7,537 nt of DNA, taken from Deltaproteobacteria bacterium (GTDB taxonomy: Bacteria; Desulfobacterota_B; Binatia; UBA9968). How positions within the stretch are numbered: the first letter of the stretch is position 1; each line of letters starts with the position of its first letter. The notes beneath the pieces were generated by a model. It was not told the origin of the DNA, did no database searches, and saw only the letters and a program-made list of their open reading frames with translations. Shown piece after piece: positions 1 through 5,338 of this stretch. Both the position numbers and the translations under genes were made by a program. The DNA lies in the NCBI GenBank assembly GCA_005879255.1, contig VBKY01000114.1, positions 1 to 7,537 on the forward strand. The letters are read 5' to 3'.

Positions 1-2
1 GC

Positions 3-446
3 GTGAAGCTCGCCAAACCGGATCATCAGGTATGGGCTCTGCAGGGAGATGGAGGAATGCTTTTCAATCAAACTGAGGCCTTGTGGCCGATGCGGCGGCA
101 TGAGGCGCCGATCATCACGGTGATTTTCAATAACCGGAGCTACAACGAGACCAGAAACCGGATGTGGAGCAGAGGCAAGAACCAAAGGGAAAAGCAGTTG
201 GACATGATCAGTCATTTAGGGAACCCGGATGTGAACTTCGCAAAGATCGCCGAGGCCTACGACATCAAGGGCGAGGTCGTTGCGGATCCCAACGGCATCG
301 CGCCGGCGCTGAAGCGCGCCATTCAAGCGACGCGCGACGGCAAGCCCTATCTGCTAGATGTTCTCGTCGCCCAGGCCGGACAGGGCGCGAATCTCAACTG
401 GTATCCAAAAGTTTCCGTTGCGGAGATGAGGACGAAGAAAGCGTAA
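3..446 (+). CDS. C-terminal ThDP-binding domain of an acetolactate-synthase-like enzyme (5' partial)
   Basis: The gene enters from the left edge, so only about the last 147 residues are present; full-length relatives are usually 550-600 residues. What is visible is the TPP_enzyme_C module. The signature GDG lies at visible residues 15-17 and is followed 26 residues later by the paired Asn of FNNRSYNE (43-44), which together hold Mg2+ and the diphosphate of thiamine diphosphate. Such enzymes (acetolactate synthase, benzoylformate decarboxylase, oxalyl-CoA decarboxylase and others) cleave or join 2-oxoacids in the cytoplasm. The substrate cannot be told because the other domains are outside the window. 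The closing WYPKVSVAEMR is shared almost exactly with the fragment ending at 1599, so the two are paralogues. It ends in TAA; the first visible codon is not the true start. Family assignment is secure, specific function is not. Confidence 0.88.
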   Translation: MKLAKPDHQVWALQGDGGMLFNQTEALWPMRRHEAPIITVIFNNRSYNETRNRMWSRGKNQREKQLDMISHLGNPDVNFAKIAEAYDIKGEVVADPNGIAPALKRAIQATRDGKPYLLDVLVAQAGQGANLNWYPKVSVAEMRTKKA

Positions 447-463
447 GGGAACCAGACGTCATC

Positions 464-578
464 AGAAGTCAGAGATCAGAAGTCAGATATCGGAGATCGG
501 AGAGATCGGAGGTCGGAAAGTGAATTGCTGACCGCTGACATCTGACATCCGACTTCTAGCATCCGACCTCTGATATTT
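464..578. repeat. Heptamer-period inverted repeat array
   Basis: Between the ThDP gene and the cytochrome gene there is a run of degenerate 7-base units. From 464 to about 521 the units are purine-rich, of the type AGAAGTC, AGAGATC, GGAGATC and GGAGGTC, with one unit stretched to nine bases. From 530 to 578 the units are the complementary type: GACATCT, GACATCC, GACTTCT, GACCTCT. The two halves are therefore inverted repeats that could pair as a long imperfect hairpin with a short AT-richer loop near 520-529. There is no T-tract, so it is not a standard terminator. Function is unknown; it may affect transcript stability or act as a recombination site. Confidence 0.8.
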
Positions 579-597
579 ACAAGTCAACGGAGGAGTC

Positions 598-897
598 ATG
601 CAGCGTGTTTGGTTTGTGAGCTTGTTTTTCGTCGGGTTTATCGTCTCTGCTGCGGTCTCATGGCCGCAGGAAGACTATACAAAACAGTTGCCGGCGGGGG
701 AAGGAAAGGAATTGGTCGTCGAACTTTGTAGCAAATCGTGCCACAACCTGCAGAAGGTAGTTTCATCGCGGAAGACCGACAAAGAGTGGGAACGCTCCGT
801 CTACGATATGGACTCGCGCGGGGCGCAGATCTTTCCCGAAGAGGTCGACCAAATCGTCAGGTATCTGGCGAAGAGCTTCCCAGCAAAAAGCGGCTAA
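598..897 (+). CDS. Small secreted c-type cytochrome with CX3CH heme motif
   Basis: A 99-residue protein. Residues 1-20 form a Sec signal peptide (basic start, then the hydrophobic stretch FVSLFFVGFIVSAA), so it is exported to the periplasm. The heme-attachment region is ELCSKSCHN, with Cys44, Cys48 and His49; the spacing is CX3CH instead of the canonical CX2CH. The following pattern (Arg-rich, then EWERSVYDM, SRGA, FPEE, IVRYLAKSF) resembles the small heme-binding domain seen in quinohemoprotein dehydrogenase alpha subunits and in free-standing monoheme cytochromes. The likely role is periplasmic electron transfer; the partner is unknown. The start at 598 is supported by GGAGGA at 589-594, three bases before ATG. 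It lies between two ThDP-enzyme segments, which could mean a functional link or only that duplicated blocks ended up side by side. Confidence 0.82.
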   Translation: MQRVWFVSLFFVGFIVSAAVSWPQEDYTKQLPAGEGKELVVELCSKSCHNLQKVVSSRKTDKEWERSVYDMDSRGAQIFPEEVDQIVRYLAKSFPAKSG

Positions 898-910
898 CCA
901 ATAAAAAGAA

Positions 911-973
911 TGGAATGATGGAATAATGGAGTGTTGAAGTAATGGGTTGAAAGCCCAACACTCTAATATTCCA
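911..973. repeat. Octamer-period array ending in a stem-loop
   Basis: Five tandem 8-base units run from 911 to 950: TGGAATGA, TGGAATAA, TGGAGTGT, TGAAGTAA and TGGGTTGA. A complementary tail at 956-972 (CAACACTCTAATATTCC) can pair with 920-936 (GGAATAATGGAGTGTTG) at 15 of 17 positions, leaving an 18-19 base loop. It begins 14 bases after the cytochrome stop codon, so it could protect or end that transcript, but it has no T-tract. The detectable homology of the next ThDP fragment starts directly at its right edge. The unit differs in sequence and period from the heptamer array at 464-578, yet the architecture (short tandem units plus inverted copy) is the same. Confidence 0.8.
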
Positions 974-1599
974 GTTGGGAGCGTTCGGGATTTGAGCTGA
1001 ATGAAGGGCTCGACAAAGACGCCGTTCTCGTGAACGAGTTTGGTTCCTCGAAGGATTCTGTCTTCCGATGGTTTCGCTGCGCCAAGGATGAAAAAAGCAG
1101 TATAGGCAGAACCATGGGCTCCGCGCTGGGCTGATCGATGGGCGCGGCTTTAGGAATCAAGCTCGCACTGCCTGACCGGCAGGTTTGCTGCATGGTTGGC
1201 GATGGCGCCGTGATGTTCGGTCAATTTGAATCTTTGTGGACAGCCGCCCGCTATGACATCCCTGTCATCTTCGTTGTCTTCAATAACCGCAGCTACAACG
1301 AGACGCGCCTGCGCCACTTGTCCGGCGGCGGTAAGATGGCGCAACAGAAAAAAGATCTGGTGAATTACCTCGGCAATCCCGATGTGGCCTTCGCCGACGG
1401 CGCCCGAGCTTTTGGAGTCAAGGGAGAGTTGGTCAAAGAGCCCGGCGACTTAAAGGCCGCGATCAAGCGCGCCGTGGCTGCGACGCGGGACGGCAAGCCG
1501 TATCTCTTGGATGTATTGGTCGAGCGCACCGGAACTTTGGCCGAGTCGACGTGGTATCCGAAAGTTTCCGTCGCGGAAATGAGGCAGAAAAAAGTTTGA
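967..1599 (+). pseudogene. Truncated acetolactate-synthase-like ThDP enzyme with in-frame TGA
   Basis: The reading frame is open from 967 and gives family-like sequence from about residue SGFELNEG (985) through LDKDAVLVNEFGSS and IGRTMGSALG. It then meets TGA at 1132-1134 and continues in the same frame as SMGAALGIKLALPDRQV. Relatives usually have GSALGW at this spot, so TGA most simply replaces Trp TGG. Downstream lie GDG (codons at 1198-1206) and the paired Asn (1282-1287) of the ThDP-Mg2+ motif, then the same WYPKVSVAEMR ending as the gene at 3-446. The N-terminal PYR domain and most of the central domain are missing, cut off at the octamer repeat. An ATG at 1138 would yield 153 residues but has no good ribosome site and would make only a cofactor-binding half-domain. 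A non-functional remnant is most likely; a sequencing error at the TGA would not repair the missing N-terminus. Confidence 0.8.
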
Positions 1600-1659
1600 G
1601 TTCGCCCATGAAGCGATTGAGGCGGGCCGCAGAGAGCGAGCACTTTTTTGCGAGTCGAA

Positions 1660-1710
1660 TGGTGGTCGCAGTAGGACTTGAACCTACGACCTCGCGCATG
1701 TGAGGCGCGT
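1660..1710 (-). tRNA. 3' half of tRNA-Val(CAC), truncated: probable att-site scar
   Basis: Read on the minus strand, the segment has an anticodon stem CGCGC/GCGCG (1705-1709 with 1693-1697) closing a 7-base loop CTCACAT whose anticodon is CAC (Val). It then has a 5-base variable region, a T arm GTAGG/CCTAC with loop TTCAAGT, the acceptor 3' strand TGCGACC, discriminator A and an encoded CCA (1660-1662). The 5' acceptor strand (expected GGTCGCA) and the D arm are absent: the sequence beyond 1710 has no D-arm-like pairing or matching acceptor. It therefore cannot be a working tRNA. Half-tRNAs beginning near the anticodon stem are what tyrosine integrases leave at the distal end of an integrated element. 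Confidence 0.78.
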
Positions 1711-1766
1711 CGACAGTGATCCCAATGTATTGGATTTACTAACGGAAATTATTCTGGAGGCAAGTG

Positions 1767-1835
1767 ATGGAGACGAACCGTGACCAGGAGGCCACGTTTC
1801 GGGCGTTTTTCCACGACACTGCCGCGTTGGATTAA
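1767..1835 (+). CDS. Possible 22-residue small ORF of unknown function
   Basis: ATG at 1767 follows a good GGAGG (1756-1760) at a six-base spacing and reads 22 residues (METNRDQEATF, then RAFFHDTAALD) to TAA at 1833-1835. The stop overlaps, tail to tail, the stop of the minus-strand nuclease pseudogene. It lies just inside the putative island edge. I recognise no family; it could be a genuine small protein, the start of a gene cut short by the same rearrangement, or chance. Confidence 0.22.
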   Translation: METNRDQEATFRAFFHDTAALD

Positions 1836-2329
1836 GCATAGTTGATCACGCTCTTTTCGATGAGCAACTTTGCCAGCGCATCCGTTTGGGGGAGGCTGGA
1901 CATGAGAAGCTCTTCAAGTGTAACTATCTCCGCGTTCAGGTGCGTGCCATCTTGTAAGAACACATAAGCGAGTGTCCGCGAATAGCGGTCTTTGCCGTCA
2001 TTGCGCCGACTTCAAACCGGATCAAACTCTAGGCGTACAAGCTTCCCCTCGACCATGCGCTTCGTGAACGCCGAGGCTTCCTTGCCGAATGCCTCTACTG
2101 CCTTTTGGGGATGGACTGTCTCGGGTGTGTTGACGCCGATGAGCCGGATGCGCTCGCCGGTGCCGAGCACCAATGTATCTCCATCGACGACTCGCTGAAC
2201 GTATTCAAACTCGCCAGATGTTACACCAGGCTCTGGTGGATTAAAGAAAGCGGCGAGGAGCGCGACAATGACGAGACCGGGCAGCGACCATTTCCAGTTG
2301 ACCCTGCGGGACATGAGACGAGGGTTCAT
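1832..2329 (-). pseudogene. Staphylococcal-nuclease-like (thermonuclease) gene with in-frame TGA and chimeric C-terminus
   Basis: From ATG at 2329 the protein has a hydrophobic N-terminal segment (residues about 15-29), so it would be exported or membrane-anchored. It then shows the SNase core: VVDGDT (48-52) and RIRLIGVNTPE (60-70). By homology Asp51, Arg62 and Glu70 match the Ca2+/catalytic residues Asp21, Arg35 and Glu43 of the S. aureus enzyme. After LEFDPV the frame hits TGA at 2012-2014. The same frame then goes on with SRRNDGKDRYSRTLAYVFL, which is the expected next SNase strand and carries the second catalytic Arg (Arg87 equivalent). After NAEIV the SNase-type ending is replaced by TLEELLMSS and TDALAKLLIEK, a pattern I associate with unrelated small hypothetical proteins, ending in TAA at 1832-1834. 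The 105-residue product ending at the TGA would lack a catalytic Arg. Confidence 0.75.
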
Positions 2330-2360
2330 GGGTGGGCCCCATACCTAATCCTCAGAGTCT

Positions 2361-2459
2361 TCACGCTTTCGGACCCGTGGCGGATGGCTTGACCACCTCT
2401 ACCGTCATCGCGATTTTGTAACGAAAGAGGGCCACCTCGGGAAGCCGCTGCACTGCCAC
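2361..2459 (-). CDS. Possible 32-residue small ORF downstream of the lipoprotein gene
   Basis: On the minus strand AGGAGG (2468-2473) precedes a GTG at 2459 by eight bases, followed by 31 sense codons (MAVQRLPEVALF early, VEVVKPSATGPKA at the end) and TGA at 2361-2363. It begins 18 bases after the lipoprotein stop and is in the same frame, so it could instead be the former tail of that protein behind a TAG stop at 2478-2480. No family is recognised. It sits between the lipoprotein and the nuclease pseudogene, all in one orientation. Confidence 0.3.
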   Translation of the reverse strand: MAVQRLPEVALFRYKIAMTVEVVKPSATGPKA

Positions 2460-2477
2460 AACGAGGTCCTCCTCTTG

Positions 2478-2771
2478 CTAGTCAACAGGGCCCACACTCG
2501 CTCGACGAAGTCGCACATTGTATTCGCAAGATAGTTTAACATCGCGCCCGGTTGGGCCTCTACCATGCATCATAACTTCCCAAATGCCCGGGTCGACGGC
2601 TTGCACGGATTCGACATCCACGTTGCGGTAACCTCGCTCATGCGCCTCGTCCACGCACGCACTCCGCCCGCGCTCTCGGGGGCGATAATCATCTTTGTCA
2701 TAGTCTACCGGAATGACGCAGCTCGAAAGAGCCAGAATAACGATACCTAAACCTAAACATCTACCGTTCAT
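2478..2771 (-). CDS. Small secreted lipoprotein of unknown function
   Basis: A 97-residue protein with a clear type II signal peptide: a hydrophobic run (LGLGIVILAL) and lipobox LSSC, so Cys18 would be lipidated and anchor the protein to a membrane. The mature part starts with a polar, charged linker (DYDKDDYRPRERGR). It then has a compact domain with Cys39 and Cys82, which could form one disulfide, and a pattern of alternating strands (YRNVDVESVQAV, WEVMMHGRG, VKLSCEYNV) like many small envelope domains that end in a Cys-containing strand. The start is well supported: AGGAGG at 2777-2782 on the minus strand, five bases before ATG. It is the only intact gene in the minus-strand block and lies between the two decayed nuclease copies. 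Specific function is unknown. Confidence 0.72.
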   Translation of the reverse strand: MNGRCLGLGIVILALSSCVIPVDYDKDDYRPRERGRSACVDEAHERGYRNVDVESVQAVDPGIWEVMMHGRGPTGRDVKLSCEYNVRLRRASVGPVD

Positions 2772-2854
2772 GCCTGCCTCCTTGATCTATTTAGCCTCCC
2801 CCTGAATATTAAGAATGCGTGCTCACTTTGCAATGATACATCGCCAAGTGAGCC

Positions 2855-3045
2855 CTAATTGTTTTCGTCAGCGAGGCGGACACGTTCGCCGGTGCCCAGC
2901 ACCAACGTGTCCTGAACATATTCAAACTCGCCGGATGTTACACCTGGATCTGGTGGATTAAAGGAGCGGCGAGCAGTCCAACGAGAACGAGGCTCGGCAC
3001 CGACCATTTCCAGTTAAGTCGGCGAAACGTGAGAGAAGCGTTCAT
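2855..3045 (-). pseudogene. Second, N-terminal remnant of the thermonuclease gene
   Basis: From ATG at 3045 the minus strand reads MNASLTFRRLNWKWSVPSLV, clearly related to the N-terminus of the nuclease pseudogene at 1832-2329 (shared LNWKWS-like patch and hydrophobic segment). Loss of one base after LLAA shifts the frame. In the next frame the text resumes as FNPPDPGVTSGEFEYVQ and then DTLVLGTGERVRL. Compared with the other copy, 15 bases coding RVVDG are missing between YVQ and DTL, removing part of the DGD metal site. Homology stops near 2873; the shifted frame runs to TAG at 2855-2857. It cannot encode a working enzyme. Confidence 0.8.
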
Positions 3046-3105
3046 CGCGACGCATTCTCCACGTCTACGGTGAAGGCGTCAAGGCAAAGTTGTAGTGAGG
3101 TGCGA

Positions 3106-3117
3106 ATCAAATTTGAT
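3106..3117. promoter_or_regulatory. 12-base perfect palindrome upstream of the SBP array
   Basis: ATCAAATTTGAT is a perfect inverted repeat, and the flanking bases extend it (CG on the left, CG on the right, around one A/A mismatch). It lies about 110 bases before the first SBP start codon in an otherwise gene-free stretch (3046-3225). That placement suits a dimeric repressor or activator site, but I cannot name a regulator and no confident -35/-10 pair is visible next to it. Confidence 0.25.
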
Positions 3118-3225
3118 ACGCCCTGTAGTCGAACGACGACGCTTGCCTACTTCTCCCTCGGCAAAAAAGACGGTTTTCATTGGCTTATTGTTGTGGCATA
3201 TCCATTGCGGTGAAAAAGCACGGCC

Positions 3226-4215
3226 ATGAATGAAAAGTCCCTTTGGCTATTCACGGTTCTCTTTCTCGCTTCCATCCATCTCGCCGAGGCGCAGCAGCCG
3301 AAGAAGGTCCCAACGATGGGGTATCTATCGGTAAACAACCCCACTAGTGAGTCCACACGTTCCGAGGTAATTCGGCTGGCTCTGCGCGAGCTTGGCTACA
3401 TAGAAGGACAGAGCATCGCCATCGAGTACCGATATGGGGATGGAAAACGCGATCGGTATCCTGAGCTTGCGGCCGAGCTGGTGCGTCTCAAGGTTGATAT
3501 CATCGTATCAGCAGGAGGATCCGCGATGATCCGGGCGGCCAAGGATGCGACCAAGACGATTCCGATCGTTATGGCGGGCTCTGGGATCGATCCTGTCGAG
3601 GCAGGCCTAGTTGACAGCCTTGCCCGCCCCGGCGGCAACGTCACCGGACTTACAAACCTTACTGGAGAACTCGGTGGGAAGCGGCTGGAGCTGCTCAAAG
3701 ACGCCGTTCCCAAAGTTGCCCGTGTCGCGGTTCTCTTTGAACCGGCCTCTCCAAACGGTGTACTCGAGGTGAAAGAGGTTCTCCCAGTCGCGGCGCGTGG
3801 TCTCGGGTTGACTATTCGGCCTTGGGAGGTACGAGATGCGGACGGTTTCGAGAAGGTGTTCGCTGCCCTGAGTAAGCAGCGCCCGGATGCACTATACGTG
3901 CCCCAGGGCGCGCTAATGTATGCTAACCAAAAACGGACCATCGAGTTCGCGTTAAAGAGCCGGCTACCGTCGGTATACGACAGAAGGGAAGATATAGAGG
4001 CTGGTGGGCTCATGTCCTACGGGGCGGACCTCGCTGACAGCTACCGGCGCGTCGCATATTACGTGGACAAAATTTTGAAGGGGGCAAAACCTGCCGATCT
4101 ACCTGTGGAGCAGCCGAAGAAGTTTGAGTTCGTCATCAATCTCAAGACAGCGAAGCAGATCAGTCTCACGATTCCGCCCAACGTGCTGGCGCGGGCGGAC
4201 AGAGTAATCAAATGA
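3226..4215 (+). CDS. ABC transporter substrate-binding protein, ABC_sub_bind (TrpX-like) family, copy 1
   Basis: A full-length 329-residue periplasmic binding protein. Residues 1-22 are a Sec signal peptide with cleavage after AEA, leaving the family's typical QQPKK mature start. Family landmarks follow: the first strand GYLSV (about 32-37), ELGYIEGQ and IEYRYGDG, ELAAELVRLKVDIIV, TIPIVM, ARPGGNVTGL, ELLKDAVPKVARVAVL, EAGGLMSYGA, and the C-terminal tail [16 protein letters not shown] to LARADRVIK (281-329). Members bind small ligands for an ABC importer; TrpX relatives are linked to tryptophan or other amino acids, but ligands of this expanded branch are mostly unknown. No permease or ATPase is nearby. 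No AGGAGG precedes ATG 3226; a GTG-started octapeptide frame (3210-3233) overlaps the start. The stop overlaps the next gene by ATGA. Confidence 0.92.
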   Translation: MNEKSLWLFTVLFLASIHLAEAQQPKKVPTMGYLSVNNPTSESTRSEVIRLALRELGYIEGQSIAIEYRYGDGKRDRYPELAAELVRLKVDIIVSAGGSAMIRAAKDATKTIPIVMAGSGIDPVEAGLVDSLARPGGNVTGLTNLTGELGGKRLELLKDAVPKVARVAVLFEPASPNGVLEVKEVLPVAARGLGLTIRPWEVRDADGFEKVFAALSKQRPDALYVPQGALMYANQKRTIEFALKSRLPSVYDRREDIEAGGLMSYGADLADSYRRVAYYVDKILKGAKPADLPVEQPKKFEFVINLKTAKQISLTIPPNVLARADRVIK

Positions 4216-5204
4216 AAGTGAATAAAAGTGTCATTCATCTAACTCTAGGCGCTATTCTCTTAGCGCTTAACTTTCCAGCCGAGGCGCAGCAGTCGAAGAA
4301 AGTCTCACGGATAGGGTTTCTAGGGGCTGCCTCTGCTTCGTCGCAAGCTTCCCGGCTTGACGCGTTCCGCCAGGCTCTGCGTGAGCTCGGCTACACAGAG
4401 GGTAAGAATATCGCCGTCGAATACCGATTTGCAGATGGAGATTTCGAGCGACTTCCTGACCTTGCGAGTGAGCTTGTCCGTCTTAACGTCGACACCATCA
4501 TCCCACAGTCGACCCCAGCCGCACTTGCAGTCAAGCAAGCAACTGCCACGATCCCCATCGTTTTTGTGGCAGTCGGCGATGCTGTTTCTATGGGGCTCGT
4601 CGGTAGTCTTGCACGGCCTGGCGGGAACATCACGGGGATCTCCTCTATGACTGGCCCGGAGCTGTACGGTAAACATATGGAGATACTTAAGGAGACCGTC
4701 CCCAAACTCACCCGCGTGGCCGTCCTCTCGACTCCCACCACTTCAATCAGCCCATTCGCGTTAAGGGAGATCGAGACGGTGGCTCGTGCGCTCAAAATGT
4801 CGCTTCAACCTCTGGAGGCGCGCAGTCCCGACGAGTACAACACTGCCTTCGCGGCAGCGATTAAAGGGCGTGCTGACGCGATTCTAATAGTGTCGAATCC
4901 GATGTTCTTAAATGACCGAACACGGCTGGCGGACCTCGCTACAAAGAGCCGTCTGGCGGCGATTTACGGCGTCTTAGAACATGCGGAGGCTGGTGGCCTC
5001 ATGGCCTACGCGGCCGACCGCGTCGATATGTTTCGCCGTGCGGCCGACTACGTTGATAAGATCTTGAAGGGAACGAAGCCTGCCGACCTACCCGTGGAGC
5101 AACCGACGAAGTTCGAGTTTGTCATCAATCTGAAAGCGGCCAAGCAGATTGGCCTGACGATCCCGCCGAATGTGCTGGCGAGAGCGGATAAGGTGATCAA
5201 GTGA
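4212..5204 (+). CDS. ABC transporter substrate-binding protein, ABC_sub_bind family, copy 2
   Basis: A full-length 330-residue paralogue of the preceding protein. It has a signal peptide at residues 1-25 ending in AEA before QQSKK, then IGFLGAA, ELGYTEGKN, VEYRFADG, ELVRLNVDTII, ARPGGNITGI, ILKETVPKLTRVAVL, EAGGLMAYAADR, and the conserved tail [16 protein letters not shown] to LARADKVIK. Its ATG at 4212 overlaps the upstream TGA as ATGA, and the bases before it contain no strong Shine-Dalgarno, so its translation is probably coupled to copy 1. The two proteins share framework motifs but differ in the likely pocket-lining segments (SAGGSAMIRA in copy 1 against PQSTPAALAV here), so they may bind different ligands. 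It is followed by a stem-loop region (5228-5301). Confidence 0.92.
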   Translation: MKVNKSVIHLTLGAILLALNFPAEAQQSKKVSRIGFLGAASASSQASRLDAFRQALRELGYTEGKNIAVEYRFADGDFERLPDLASELVRLNVDTIIPQSTPAALAVKQATATIPIVFVAVGDAVSMGLVGSLARPGGNITGISSMTGPELYGKHMEILKETVPKLTRVAVLSTPTTSISPFALREIETVARALKMSLQPLEARSPDEYNTAFAAAIKGRADAILIVSNPMFLNDRTRLADLATKSRLAAIYGVLEHAEAGGLMAYAADRVDMFRRAADYVDKILKGTKPADLPVEQPTKFEFVINLKAAKQIGLTIPPNVLARADKVIK

Positions 5205-5227
5205 TGGAAGATCGCCAAACAGGGACG

Positions 5228-5301
5228 CTAGGATTGAACTGATTTCTCCGACGACTTAATCCTGCGGGATTTGACTGCAGCGTCTATCAGTTCAATCTTA
5301 G
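5228..5301. repeat. Large inverted repeat between SBP copies 2 and 3
   Basis: CTAGGATTGAACTGAT (5228-5243) is complementary to ATCAGTTCAATCTTAG (5286-5301) at 15 of 16 positions. The 42-base loop contains a second small hairpin, AATCC (5258-5262) with GGATT (5267-5271). A competing pairing exists: GACGCT (5224-5229) with AGCGTC (5279-5284). No T-tract follows, so a classical terminator is doubtful. It lies 23 bases after the stop of copy 2 and 37 bases before the start of copy 3. It could be an RNA structure separating the genes, an attenuator-like switch, or the ends of a tiny mobile repeat. Confidence 0.7.
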
Positions 5302-5338
5302 GCTGAATCTGATCTTCTTATAACGAATGGTGTGTGCA

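Noticed and set aside
464..578. CRISPR array
   Set aside because: Units are 7 bases with no spacers and are arranged as an inverted pair.
598..1599. A ThDP enzyme-cytochrome operon forming a new oxidase complex
   Set aside because: The right-hand ThDP gene is a fragment with a stop codon and the left one is cut by the window edge, so a functional pairing cannot be supported from this sequence.
1132..2014. TGA read as Trp (altered genetic code), suggested by in-frame TGA codons at 1132 and 2012
   Set aside because: TGA ends intact genes here (4213-4215, 5202-5204) exactly where the family ends. Both genes with internal TGA also show truncation or chimerism, so pseudogenes explain them better.
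2105..2392. Plus-strand open frame of 95 codons over the nuclease start
   Set aside because: It has no recognisable features and lies antisense to clear SNase-family sequence.
3396..4013. Long minus-strand open frame of 205 codons opposite SBP copy 1
   Set aside because: It mirrors the codon periodicity of the real + strand gene, has a Ser/Arg-rich low-information translation, and shows no family features. The + strand protein is unmistakable.
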